Assembly: GCA_022563215.1 (NCBI GenBank)
Contig: JADFNT010000153.1
Coordinates: 1-5,068, forward strand
Origin: Pseudomonadota bacterium
Lineage (GTDB): Bacteria > Pseudomonadota > Alphaproteobacteria > Rhodospirillales > Casp-alpha2
Direction: 5' to 3'
DNA: 5,068 nt
Part shown: positions 1 to 4,600 of the stretch, piece by piece
How the letters are laid out: every line of letters starts with the position of its first letter
How positions within the stretch are numbered: position 1 is the stretch's first letter
Position numbers and translations under genes: made by a program
Notes under the pieces: model-generated
What the model was told of the DNA's origin: nothing
What the model saw: only the letters and a program-made list of their open reading frames with translations
The model's database searches: none

Positions 1-2
1 TG

Positions 3-1304
3 ATGATCGCCGCCGCCGGGGCTTTCGTTCTGTTCGCCGGTATCGCCGGCGGCGCCGGGTGGTGGTATTTCCGCGGCGACGAGGCCGGCCCGGCGAAGAC
101 GGCGGCCACAACCACCGTCAAGACGCGCGATCCTTCCAAGGGGCCGATGGTGAGAATGGCGATGCCGCCCAGACCCGGCACGCCGAACGCCTTTTTGAAC
201 CCACTCTCCGGTTCGGCCAAAAAACCGGGGAAGATGGCGGCCCCTCCCCGGGCCCCGGGAGCCCCTCTCAGCCCACCCCCCGGAGGAACGGCGGCGACCT
301 CTGCGGAGCCTTCCTATGCCCGTACGTCGGGCGATATCGGCGGTCGGTTCGGCGGACGGGCCAATCCGCTTGGTGGATCCCTCAACGCCCTCGGCGGCGC
401 GACCCAGGAAAAGGGCACCGGCCTCACTATCCCGGCGGTGACGTCGGTCACCCTCCGGACCATCCCCAATTACAGCCCCCCCGGCACGCCGTTGGGTCCG
501 ACCCCCGACGTCCGCCTGATCGAGAAAAAGGAAGGCCTGCCGGGCCCCCTGCCCATCGTCGGCAAGGACGGCACCGAGCCCTGGCAGGCCTATGCCCGCC
601 CCGATGAGGCCGAAGAACCCGGACTCCGTGTCGCCATCGTCATCATCGGCCTGGGGCTCAGCCGGGCGGCGACCATGTCGGCCATCAACAAGCTGCCGCC
701 GCAGGTCACCTTGGCGCTCGACCCCTACGCCAATGATCTCAGCGATTGGCTGGTGCGCTCCCGACTGGTCGGCCACGAGGTCATGGTGACCCTGCCCATG
801 GAAAGCGAGCGCTTTCCCATTCACGACGCCGGCCCTTATTCGCTGAATACCAGCCTCAAGGTGGAGGAAAACATCAAACGCCTGGAGTTGGTGTTGAGCC
901 AGTTCAGCGGCTATTTCGGCGTTGCGACGGTGATGGGGTCCAGGTTCGGCACCTCGGCAAAGCTGCTCCAGCCCGTTCTCGAGGTTTTGAAGGACCGCGG
1001 CCTGATGCTGCTTGTCACCGGCCCCCAGAAGGACCTTTTGGCGCCCAAAATCGCCGCCAAGATCGGCCTGCCGCGGGTCGTCAGCGACCTGACTCTCGAC
1101 GATGAGCCGTCGCGCTCGGAGATTGAGATCAAGCTGATGCGGTTGGAGGAAATCATCCGCGAAAACAAATTTGCCGTCGCCATCGCCCGGCCCTATCCGG
1201 CCACCATCGCCCGATTGGCGGCCTGGATCAAGAAGTTGGAGGGTAAAAAGATTACCCTGGTTCCGGTTTCGGCATTGGCCACCAAAAAGGCCCTGGAGGA
1301 ATAG
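3..1304 (+). CDS. Divergent polysaccharide deacetylase family protein (YibQ/DUF610-like), 5' end probably beyond window
   Basis: Seen: residues 2-23 form one hydrophobic segment, followed by a Pro/Gly/Ala-rich, low-complexity linker (about 30-200) and a globular domain (about 208-428). The domain keeps family landmarks: VAIVIIGLGLS (210-220), GHEVM (257-261), LPME (264-267), MGSRF (311-315), ARPYPATI (395-402) and VPVSAL (420-425). This matches the divergent polysaccharide deacetylase family (Polysacc_deac_2), a deacetylase-fold group linked to the envelope. Inferred location is inner membrane-anchored with the domain in the periplasm. Odd: positions that are acidic or His in active-type members (the DD after the first strand, NHMGS, GHP) are replaced here (IIG, TVMGS, ARP), so metal-dependent catalysis is doubtful. 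The first ATG leaves no basic residues before the membrane helix, so the true start probably lies upstream of base 1. rppH follows after 8 nt. Family confidence is high; activity is unknown. Confidence 0.85.
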   Translation: MIAAAGAFVLFAGIAGGAGWWYFRGDEAGPAKTAATTTVKTRDPSKGPMVRMAMPPRPGTPNAFLNPLSGSAKKPGKMAAPPRAPGAPLSPPPGGTAATSAEPSYARTSGDIGGRFGGRANPLGGSLNALGGATQEKGTGLTIPAVTSVTLRTIPNYSPPGTPLGPTPDVRLIEKKEGLPGPLPIVGKDGTEPWQAYARPDEAEEPGLRVAIVIIGLGLSRAATMSAINKLPPQVTLALDPYANDLSDWLVRSRLVGHEVMVTLPMESERFPIHDAGPYSLNTSLKVEENIKRLELVLSQFSGYFGVATVMGSRFGTSAKLLQPVLEVLKDRGLMLLVTGPQKDLLAPKIAAKIGLPRVVSDLTLDDEPSRSEIEIKLMRLEEIIRENKFAVAIARPYPATIARLAAWIKKLEGKKITLVPVSALATKKALEE

Positions 1305-1312
1305 GGTACCCC

Positions 1313-1837
1313 ATGAACGGCGAAAAACCGAAGAAGGCGGCCGACCTTCCCTATCGGCCGGGCGTCGGCGCAATGCTGCTCAACGGCGAAGGAGAGGTTT
1401 TCGTCGGCCGGCGTTCCGGCGTCAGGCGCGGCCCCCGGGGCGCTTACGTCTGGCAAATGCCGCAAGGCGGCATCGATGACGGGGAAACCCCAGCCATGGC
1501 GGTGATGCGCGAGTTGGCGGAGGAAACCGGCACCGACAAGGCCGACATCATCGCCGAAACAAAAGGATGGCTGACCTACGACCTGCCCGATGACCTTATG
1601 GGCGTGTCGTGGGGCGGCAGGTACCGGGGCCAGACGCAGAAATGGTTTGCGCTCCGGTTCACCGGCGTCGATGCCGATTTCGACCTCAACGCTGACGGCA
1701 AGCCGGAATTCACCGATTGGAAGTGGGTCGCCATGGCGGAACTGCCGAGGCTGGCGGTGCCGTTCAAGCGGCGGCTTTACGACGAAATCCTGGCCGAGTT
1801 CCAAGATCTGGCGGAACCGAAAGCGACCGGAGCATGA
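1313..1837 (+). CDS. rppH: RNA pyrophosphohydrolase RppH (Nudix hydrolase)
   Basis: Known role: a cytoplasmic Nudix enzyme that converts 5'-triphosphate or diphosphate mRNA ends to monophosphate, opening RNA to RNase E-type decay; members also hydrolyse dinucleoside polyphosphates. Seen: 174 residues, a usual length for the alphaproteobacterial RppH/IalA type. It begins YRPGVGAMLLN (14-24), then has the RppH-like VWQMPQGGID stretch (46-55) and a complete Nudix box at residues 52-74 (G-x5-E-x7-REL-x-EE-x-GT). The REL and EE glutamates that bind metal are intact. The C-terminal part carries the family's W-KWV and FKR--Y pattern (136-155). The ATG has a good ribosome site, GGAGGA at 1295-1300, inside the end of the upstream gene. 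Its stop overlaps the start of the next gene, suggesting translational coupling. No frameshift or missing catalytic residue was seen. Confidence 0.96.
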   Translation: MNGEKPKKAADLPYRPGVGAMLLNGEGEVFVGRRSGVRRGPRGAYVWQMPQGGIDDGETPAMAVMRELAEETGTDKADIIAETKGWLTYDLPDDLMGVSWGGRYRGQTQKWFALRFTGVDADFDLNADGKPEFTDWKWVAMAELPRLAVPFKRRLYDEILAEFQDLAEPKATGA

Positions 1838-2565
1838 CAGGTTTTCGTTTTGGCGACCTGCCGTTGCGGGCCAAAGCCTCCTATGTGGCCCACGCCTTCA
1901 AGGCGGCAGCCAAACAGCACCACAGGTGGATGAGGCCGCTTCTGTCCCGTTACATCGACTCCGAAGGGGTGATCTTGGACATCGGCGGACATGCGGGGCA
2001 GTACGCCAAGCTTTTTGCCCGTATGGCCAGGCATGGCCAAGTCTATTCCTTCGAGCCCAGCAGCTATGCCTGCTCGATCCTTCGCCTCGCCGTCAGGATC
2101 AACGGTTTTTCCAATATCCAACTGGTGGCCAAGGGATTGAGCGATCAACCCGGAAGCCAGGTTCTCAATACCCCGCTCAAGGACAACGGCACTTTCAGGT
2201 ACGGCCTCGCGCATATGAGCGAGATGGACCGGGCGGGCCCGTATCACCAAGAAGAGGTGCCGGTCACCACCATCGACCGTTTCGTCGCCGACGAAGGCCT
2301 CCAGCGCCTGGATTTCATCAAGATGGACGTCCAAGGGTGGGAAATGCGCATCCTTGAGGGCGGCGCCCAAACCATTACACGCCATCGTCCGGTCATGGTA
2401 GTCGAACTCGTCGATGAGCAATTGTCGCAAAGCGGCGACAGCCTGCAAGCCGCCTGGGGGCTTCTCGAATCATGGGGATACCGGGCCGCCATCTGCATTG
2501 ACGGCAAAGACCTGACGCCGCTTGAGGAGCCCCGGGACGGCGATATTTTCTGGCTGCCGGACTAG
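1834..2565 (+). CDS. FkbM family SAM-dependent methyltransferase
   Basis: Seen: 243 residues from the ATG that overlaps the rppH stop (ATGA). The frame stays open upstream inside rppH, but that extension is only a shadow of rppH. The class I methyltransferase fold is evident: motif I VILDIGGHAGQYAKLF (46-61), the acidic strand end VYSFEPSSYA (70-79) with Glu74 as likely SAM-ribose ligand, the FkbM signature FIKMDVQGWEMRILEGG (161-177), and a VMVVEL strand (187-192). Family knowledge: FkbM proteins are mostly O-methyltransferases acting on sugars, polyketides or other small molecules; the substrate here cannot be read from sequence. There is no signal peptide or membrane segment, so it is probably cytoplasmic. 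GGAG at 1829-1832 sits too close to the ATG to act as a normal ribosome site, which fits reinitiation after rppH. Substrate is unknown. Confidence 0.9.
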   Translation: MTGFRFGDLPLRAKASYVAHAFKAAAKQHHRWMRPLLSRYIDSEGVILDIGGHAGQYAKLFARMARHGQVYSFEPSSYACSILRLAVRINGFSNIQLVAKGLSDQPGSQVLNTPLKDNGTFRYGLAHMSEMDRAGPYHQEEVPVTTIDRFVADEGLQRLDFIKMDVQGWEMRILEGGAQTITRHRPVMVVELVDEQLSQSGDSLQAAWGLLESWGYRAAICIDGKDLTPLEEPRDGDIFWLPD

Positions 2566-2591
2566 CAACGGGCGGGCCGTTTCCGTCCGGC

Positions 2592-2622
2592 CAACGGAGC
2601 AACTGTTCTTTATTGTCCGTTG
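2592..2622 (+). promoter_or_regulatory. Interrupted hairpin upstream of the small membrane-protein gene
   Basis: CAACGGA (2592-2598) pairs perfectly with TCCGTTG (2616-2622). A further CAA (2600-2602) pairs with TTG (2613-2615) if G2599 is bulged, giving a 10-bp interrupted stem with a 10-nt loop. It ends 3 nt before the chosen ATG and covers a possible TTG start at 2620. No T-run follows, so a classical intrinsic terminator is unlikely. It could restrict translation or be an RNA-processing or termination remnant between two genes. Seen directly; function is inferred. Confidence 0.3.
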
Positions 2623-2625
2623 AAT

Positions 2626-2889
2626 ATGACGAATAGGATAGACGAAATTCCCGACCGAATCGGTTTCGACATGAAAACGGCCCTTATTACCCTCATCCTG
2701 GGCAGCCTGTTGGCCTTCGCCGTCGGCGTCAGCGCCTACGTGTGGTGGCAGTTGGAGGATGTGGAATTGGGCGTTCACGGAACCATAGCCTTGATTCTGG
2801 GCATTGTGTTCACCTTGGCGACACCGCCGGGCCTGATGCGGTTGATGGTTTACAGCCACAACCACGGACACGACGATAACCTTCGGTAA
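2626..2889 (+). CDS. Small two-helix inner-membrane protein of unknown function
   Basis: I do not recognise a named family. From the ATG at 2626 the product is 87 residues. Two hydrophobic segments are visible: about 18-41 (TALITLILGSLLAFAVGVSA and the WW that follows) and about 50-76 (VHGTIALILGIVFTLATPPG and onward). A short acidic loop, QLEDVEL (42-48), lies between them. The tail is polar and His/Asp-rich (SHNHGHDD, 77-84). Inferred topology is a helical hairpin with both ends on one side of the inner membrane. The start is uncertain: neither this ATG nor the in-frame ATG at 2671, which would give 72 residues beginning just before the first helix, has a convincing ribosome site, and the shorter form would fit a compact two-helix protein equally well. 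Base composition matches the neighbours. It is a probable real gene because two well-formed helices, a clean stop and the same strand as all neighbours coincide. Confidence 0.65.
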   Translation: MTNRIDEIPDRIGFDMKTALITLILGSLLAFAVGVSAYVWWQLEDVELGVHGTIALILGIVFTLATPPGLMRLMVYSHNHGHDDNLR

Positions 2890-2954
2890 ATGCGGTCACG
2901 GCGGGGTTTACGGCGCCCCTTGCATCGGTGCCGGCGATCCCCCATTCTCCGGCG

Positions 2955-3725
2955 ATGAACGAAAAAGCGTTGAAATCGGCCCTGATTACCGGCGCCGGGC
3001 GCCGGATCGGCCGCGCCGTGGCCTTGGACCTGGCGGCGGCGGGCTGGACGGTGGCGGTCCATTACAACCGTTCGGAAGCCGAAGCCCGGGCGGTGGCCGA
3101 TGAAATTTCCGGCAATGGCGGCAAGGCGGCGACCATCCAGGCGGACCTCGCCGTCGAAGAAGAAGCGGCCGGGCTGATCGCCCGGGCAACGGCGGAAATC
3201 GGCCCTTTGGGGTGTCTCGTCAACAATGCCTCGGTGTTCGAGAAAGACACCCCCCAGACAGTGACCAAGGAATCCTGGGAAACCCACATGCAGGTGAACT
3301 TGCGCGCCCCGTTTCAACTCACCCAGGCTTTTGCCGCCGCTCTGCCAGACGGCGTCGGAGGCAACGTCATCAACCTGATCGACCAACGGGTATGGAACGT
3401 GACACCGTACTTCACGTCCTATACGGTCAGCAAGGTGGCGCTTTGGGGGTTGACGCGAAACTTGGCGCTGGCACTGGCGCCGGCGATCCGGGTCAACGCC
3501 ATCGGTCCCGGGCCGACCCTTCCCAGCATTCACCAGACGAAAGAACAGTTCGAACGCCAATGGTCGGCATTGCCGCTCAAACGCCAGGTGTTGCTGGAAG
3601 AAATCTGCCGTGCCGTACGGTTCCTTCTTGACGCCCCGTCCATTACCGGGCAGATGATCGTCCTTGACGGCGGTCAGCATCTGGGCTGGGCGCCGGGAAA
3701 GCTGGACGGAAAATCCTCCGAATGA
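2955..3725 (+). CDS. SDR-family pteridine reductase-like / dihydromonapterin reductase-like oxidoreductase
   Basis: Seen: 256 residues with a complete Rossmann SDR fold. The cofactor loop TGAGRRIG (12-19) has the RRIG form seen in FolM. HYNRS (36-40), with Arg39 after strand 2, suggests NADPH preference. NNAS (90-93) replaces the usual NNAG, as in PTR1. YTVSK (156-160) supplies the Tyr/Lys pair, VNAIGPG (180-186) follows, and VLDGGQHLGW (236-245) closes the fold. The usual catalytic Ser is Asp143 (NLID, 140-143), the same swap known in Leishmania PTR1 and E. coli FolM. Inferred role: NADPH-dependent reduction of a dihydropterin or dihydrofolate in the cytoplasm, supported by folB immediately downstream. 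ATG 2955 is preferred over GTG 2928 because it places the first strand a few residues from the N-terminus, as usual for SDRs. No strong ribosome site precedes either start. Exact substrate is unproven, so no symbol is given. Confidence 0.88.
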   Translation: MNEKALKSALITGAGRRIGRAVALDLAAAGWTVAVHYNRSEAEARAVADEISGNGGKAATIQADLAVEEEAAGLIARATAEIGPLGCLVNNASVFEKDTPQTVTKESWETHMQVNLRAPFQLTQAFAAALPDGVGGNVINLIDQRVWNVTPYFTSYTVSKVALWGLTRNLALALAPAIRVNAIGPGPTLPSIHQTKEQFERQWSALPLKRQVLLEEICRAVRFLLDAPSITGQMIVLDGGQHLGWAPGKLDGKSSE

Positions 3726-3747
3726 ATTGAAATCAAAGAAAAAATAA

Positions 3748-3775
3748 GGCTCAAAGAAGGCCTTCAACTTGAGCC
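3748..3775. repeat. Strong hairpin between the SDR gene and folB; possible minus-strand terminator shape
   Basis: GGCTCAA (3748-3754) and TTGAGCC (3769-3775) form a perfect 7-bp inverted repeat. The intervening bases contain the palindrome GAAGGCCTTC (3756-3765), which can extend the stem after a small internal loop. On the + strand no T-run follows. Read on the - strand, the hairpin is followed by a T-rich stretch (complement of 3726-3747), which is the shape of an intrinsic terminator for leftward transcripts. No leftward gene is evident here. The structure is seen; its function is inferred. Confidence 0.45.
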
Positions 3776-3788
3776 GGATCAAACCGGC
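3773..3788 (+). repeat. Second, overlapping GC hairpin in the folB leader
   Basis: GCCGG (3773-3777) pairs with CCGGC (3784-3788) across a 6-nt AT-rich loop. Its left arm shares bases 3773-3775 with the right arm of the upstream 7-bp hairpin, so the full forms of the two cannot coexist. It ends 18 nt before the folB ATG. A switching leader is possible but is only an inference from base pairing. Confidence 0.3.
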
Positions 3789-3806
3789 AAGTGACGGAAA
3801 AATAAA

Positions 3807-4226
3807 ATGTCGGCAAGCCATATTAAACTCGTAAAACCGAACCGCATCGCCGATGCCAAACGCGCGCTGCGCCATGTGTTCATCCGCGATCTGATGTTGC
3901 CATGTTCCATCGGCATCCATCACCATGAAAAAATCACCGAACAGCGGGTTCGCATTAATCTTGATTTGGCAGTACTGGAAGGCGACCGGCCGATCAACGA
4001 TGACATTCGTAACGTCATTTGTTATGAGCATCTGGCCAAGGGTATCGAAGAGATCGTCGGACGCGGCCACTTCAATCTTGTCGAAACGCTGGCCGAAAAT
4101 ATCGCCGCCATGTGTCTCGAAGACGGTCGGGTAAAGTCGGCGCGGGTCCGAGTCGAGAAATTAGATATACTCGACGATGCAGAAAGCGTCGGCGTGGAAA
4201 TCGAAAGGTTTAATTCTAAAGTATAG
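3807..4226 (+). CDS. folB: Dihydroneopterin aldolase FolB
   Basis: Known role: cleaves 7,8-dihydroneopterin to 6-hydroxymethyl-7,8-dihydropterin and glycolaldehyde in tetrahydrofolate synthesis; a cytoplasmic oligomer, and many members also epimerise to dihydromonapterin. Seen: 139 residues. The core starts at HVFIRDLMLPCSIGIHHHE (23-41) with Glu41 at the pterin-contact position. ICYEHLAK (71-78) supplies the conserved Tyr73, LVETLAENIA (91-100) the substrate-binding Glu region, and VRVEKLDIL (114-122) the catalytic Lys118. An arm of about 22 residues precedes the core; such arms are common in alphaproteobacterial FolB, so I keep the ATG at 3807. GGAA at 3796-3799 gives a weak ribosome site. 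The gene is visibly less GC-rich than the upstream genes. The adjacent pteridine reductase-like SDR supports a pterin locus. All key residues are present. Confidence 0.94.
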   Translation: MSASHIKLVKPNRIADAKRALRHVFIRDLMLPCSIGIHHHEKITEQRVRINLDLAVLEGDRPINDDIRNVICYEHLAKGIEEIVGRGHFNLVETLAENIAAMCLEDGRVKSARVRVEKLDILDDAESVGVEIERFNSKV

Positions 4227-4237
4227 ATTCGTTTTTT
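4215..4237 (+). terminator. Weak candidate terminator at the end of folB
   Basis: TCTA (4215-4218) can pair with TAGA (4224-4227), overlapping the folB stop codon, and a run of six T residues follows at 4232-4237. The stem is only 4 bp and AT-rich, so intrinsic termination would be weak. It is listed because it is the only T-run after a gene end in the window. Confidence 0.2.
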
Positions 4238-4292
4238 AAATAGCCTTACTGACGATTCCAAAACAGCCATTTGCCGATACCTGAACTACAAG

Positions 4293-4301
4293 TTTTGCAC
4301 A
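4293..4301 (+). promoter_or_regulatory. Near-consensus DnaA box
   Basis: TTTTGCACA matches the consensus TTATNCACA at all but the third position. One such 9-mer is expected by chance now and then, so it matters only because a consensus box lies about 200 nt downstream in the same AT-rich gap. Confidence 0.3.
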
Positions 4302-4350
4302 GGCCGTTCAATTGTGTCGGTATGTGTCTGCTTTATTTCAAATTTCAAAT

Positions 4351-4380
4351 TTGACCTTTTGATTCACTCCCGGATATTAA
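4351..4380 (+). promoter_or_regulatory. Candidate sigma-70-type promoter
   Basis: TTGACC (4351-4356, five of six matches to TTGACA) is followed after 18 bp by TATTAA (4375-4380, four of six to TATAAT). Transcription would start near 4387, over 200 nt before the uvrC ATG, giving a long leader or a separate short RNA. AT-rich DNA yields such matches by chance. Confidence 0.35.
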
Positions 4381-4392
4381 AAATTTTATTTA

Positions 4393-4405
4393 AATCAATA
4401 AGTTA
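4393..4405 (+). promoter_or_regulatory. IHF-binding consensus match
   Basis: AATCAA-N4-TTA fits the IHF consensus WATCAANNNNTTR at every specified base, in strongly AT-rich surroundings of the kind IHF favours. It lies about 85 nt upstream of the consensus DnaA box. The match is seen directly; binding is inferred. Confidence 0.35.
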
Positions 4406-4409
4406 AGTT

Positions 4410-4430
4410 ATTGCCTAAAAAATAGGCGAT
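4410..4430. repeat. Short hairpin with A-loop
   Basis: GCCTA (4413-4417) pairs with TAGGC (4423-4427) around a loop of five A residues. The stem extends to 8 bp (4410-4430) with one G-U pair. It is followed by an A-tract, not a T-run, on the + strand, so it is not a + strand terminator. The role is unknown. Confidence 0.3.
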
Positions 4431-4489
4431 TTAAAAAAAATCTCATTATGTTAAGGACATGCGACCAGGAGAACGGCTTTTCAACAACG

Positions 4490-4511
4490 TTATCCACAGG
4501 TTTCGTGGATA
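4490..4511. promoter_or_regulatory. Consensus DnaA box within a perfect inverted repeat
   Basis: TTATCCACA (4490-4498) is the exact high-affinity DnaA box. TATCCAC (4491-4497) is mirrored by GTGGATA (4505-4511) after a 7-nt spacer, so a second box-like half-site (7 of 9 matches) faces it on the other strand. The dyad could be a convergent pair of DnaA sites, an operator for another dimeric regulator, or an RNA hairpin in a uvrC leader. It sits about 90 nt before the uvrC ATG. Confidence 0.5.
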
Positions 4512-4549
4512 GATGGGGAGCTTTAAAATCAGATCTCAGCCGAAAATAA

Positions 4550-4555
4550 TATAAT
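4550..4555 (+). promoter_or_regulatory. Perfect -10 box TATAAT, likely proximal uvrC promoter
   Basis: TATAAT matches the -10 consensus exactly and would start transcription near 4561, leaving about 40 nt before the uvrC ATG. No good -35 box lies at 16-18 bp and there is no extended TG, so an activator may be needed or the match may be chance. Confidence 0.4.
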
Positions 4556-4600
4556 CCCGTCCCTGACCTCAATCGAAGTTTTCGTATTGCATAACCGGGT

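Larger units (their letters stand above)
4227..4600. other. AT-rich intergenic region between folB and uvrC with origin-like motifs
   Basis: This 374-nt stretch has no convincing gene. Hand counting gives 28 G/C in 120 bases over 4321-4440 (about 23%), far below the flanking coding DNA. In order it holds: a near-consensus DnaA box TTTTGCACA (4293-4301); a tandem TTCAAAT pair (4337-4350) running into the palindrome TCAAATTTGA (4345-4354); a candidate promoter (4351-4380); three 13-bp steps each opening with TTAA (4377, 4390, 4403); an IHF-consensus match (4393-4405); a short hairpin (4410-4430); an A-tract (4433-4440); a consensus DnaA box in an inverted repeat (4490-4511); and a perfect TATAAT (4550-4555). 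It could be a replication-origin-like region, a DnaA- or IHF-controlled uvrC leader, or ordinary AT-rich regulatory DNA. Confidence 0.6.

Noticed and set aside
1193..1804. Minus-strand open frame of about 203 codons over rppH
   Set aside because: Antisense shadow of a well-supported Nudix gene; no recognisable motifs or independent start signals.
2575..2592. GGCCG/CGGCC repeat after the FkbM gene as an intrinsic terminator
   Set aside because: Only 5 bp with no T-run directly after it; the hairpin at 2592-2622 is the stronger structure there.
2928..2954. GTG start adding nine residues to the SDR protein
   Set aside because: No ribosome site, and SDRs of this type begin only a few residues before the first strand, which fits ATG 2955. 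Part of the extension is an 8-bp direct repeat (CCGGCGAT at 2931 and 2949), noted but not treated as functional.
2850..4070. Long minus-strand open frame of about 406 codons, antisense to the SDR gene and the start of folB
   Set aside because: It lies over two clearly recognised + strand genes with conserved motifs, crosses their intergenic gap, and its translation has no recognisable domain. GC-rich codon bias commonly leaves such antisense frames open.
4377..4454. CtrA-binding sites (TTAA-N7-TTAA)
   Set aside because: TTAA tetramers are present, but their spacing is 9 bp or other values between copies, not 7.
4448..4549. Small + strand frame of 33 codons in the folB-uvrC gap
   Set aside because: No ribosome site, no recognisable pattern, and it runs through the DnaA-box dyad. 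It is probably non-coding.
4586..4594. Further DnaA-like 9-mer on the minus strand (TTATGCAAT)
   Set aside because: Two mismatches at conserved positions (7 of 9); too weak to list as a site.
4227..4600. LexA/SOS operator for uvrC
   Set aside because: The alphaproteobacterial LexA pattern GTTC-N7-GTTC was looked for in the gap and not found; the single GTTC at 4306-4309 has no partner at the right spacing.
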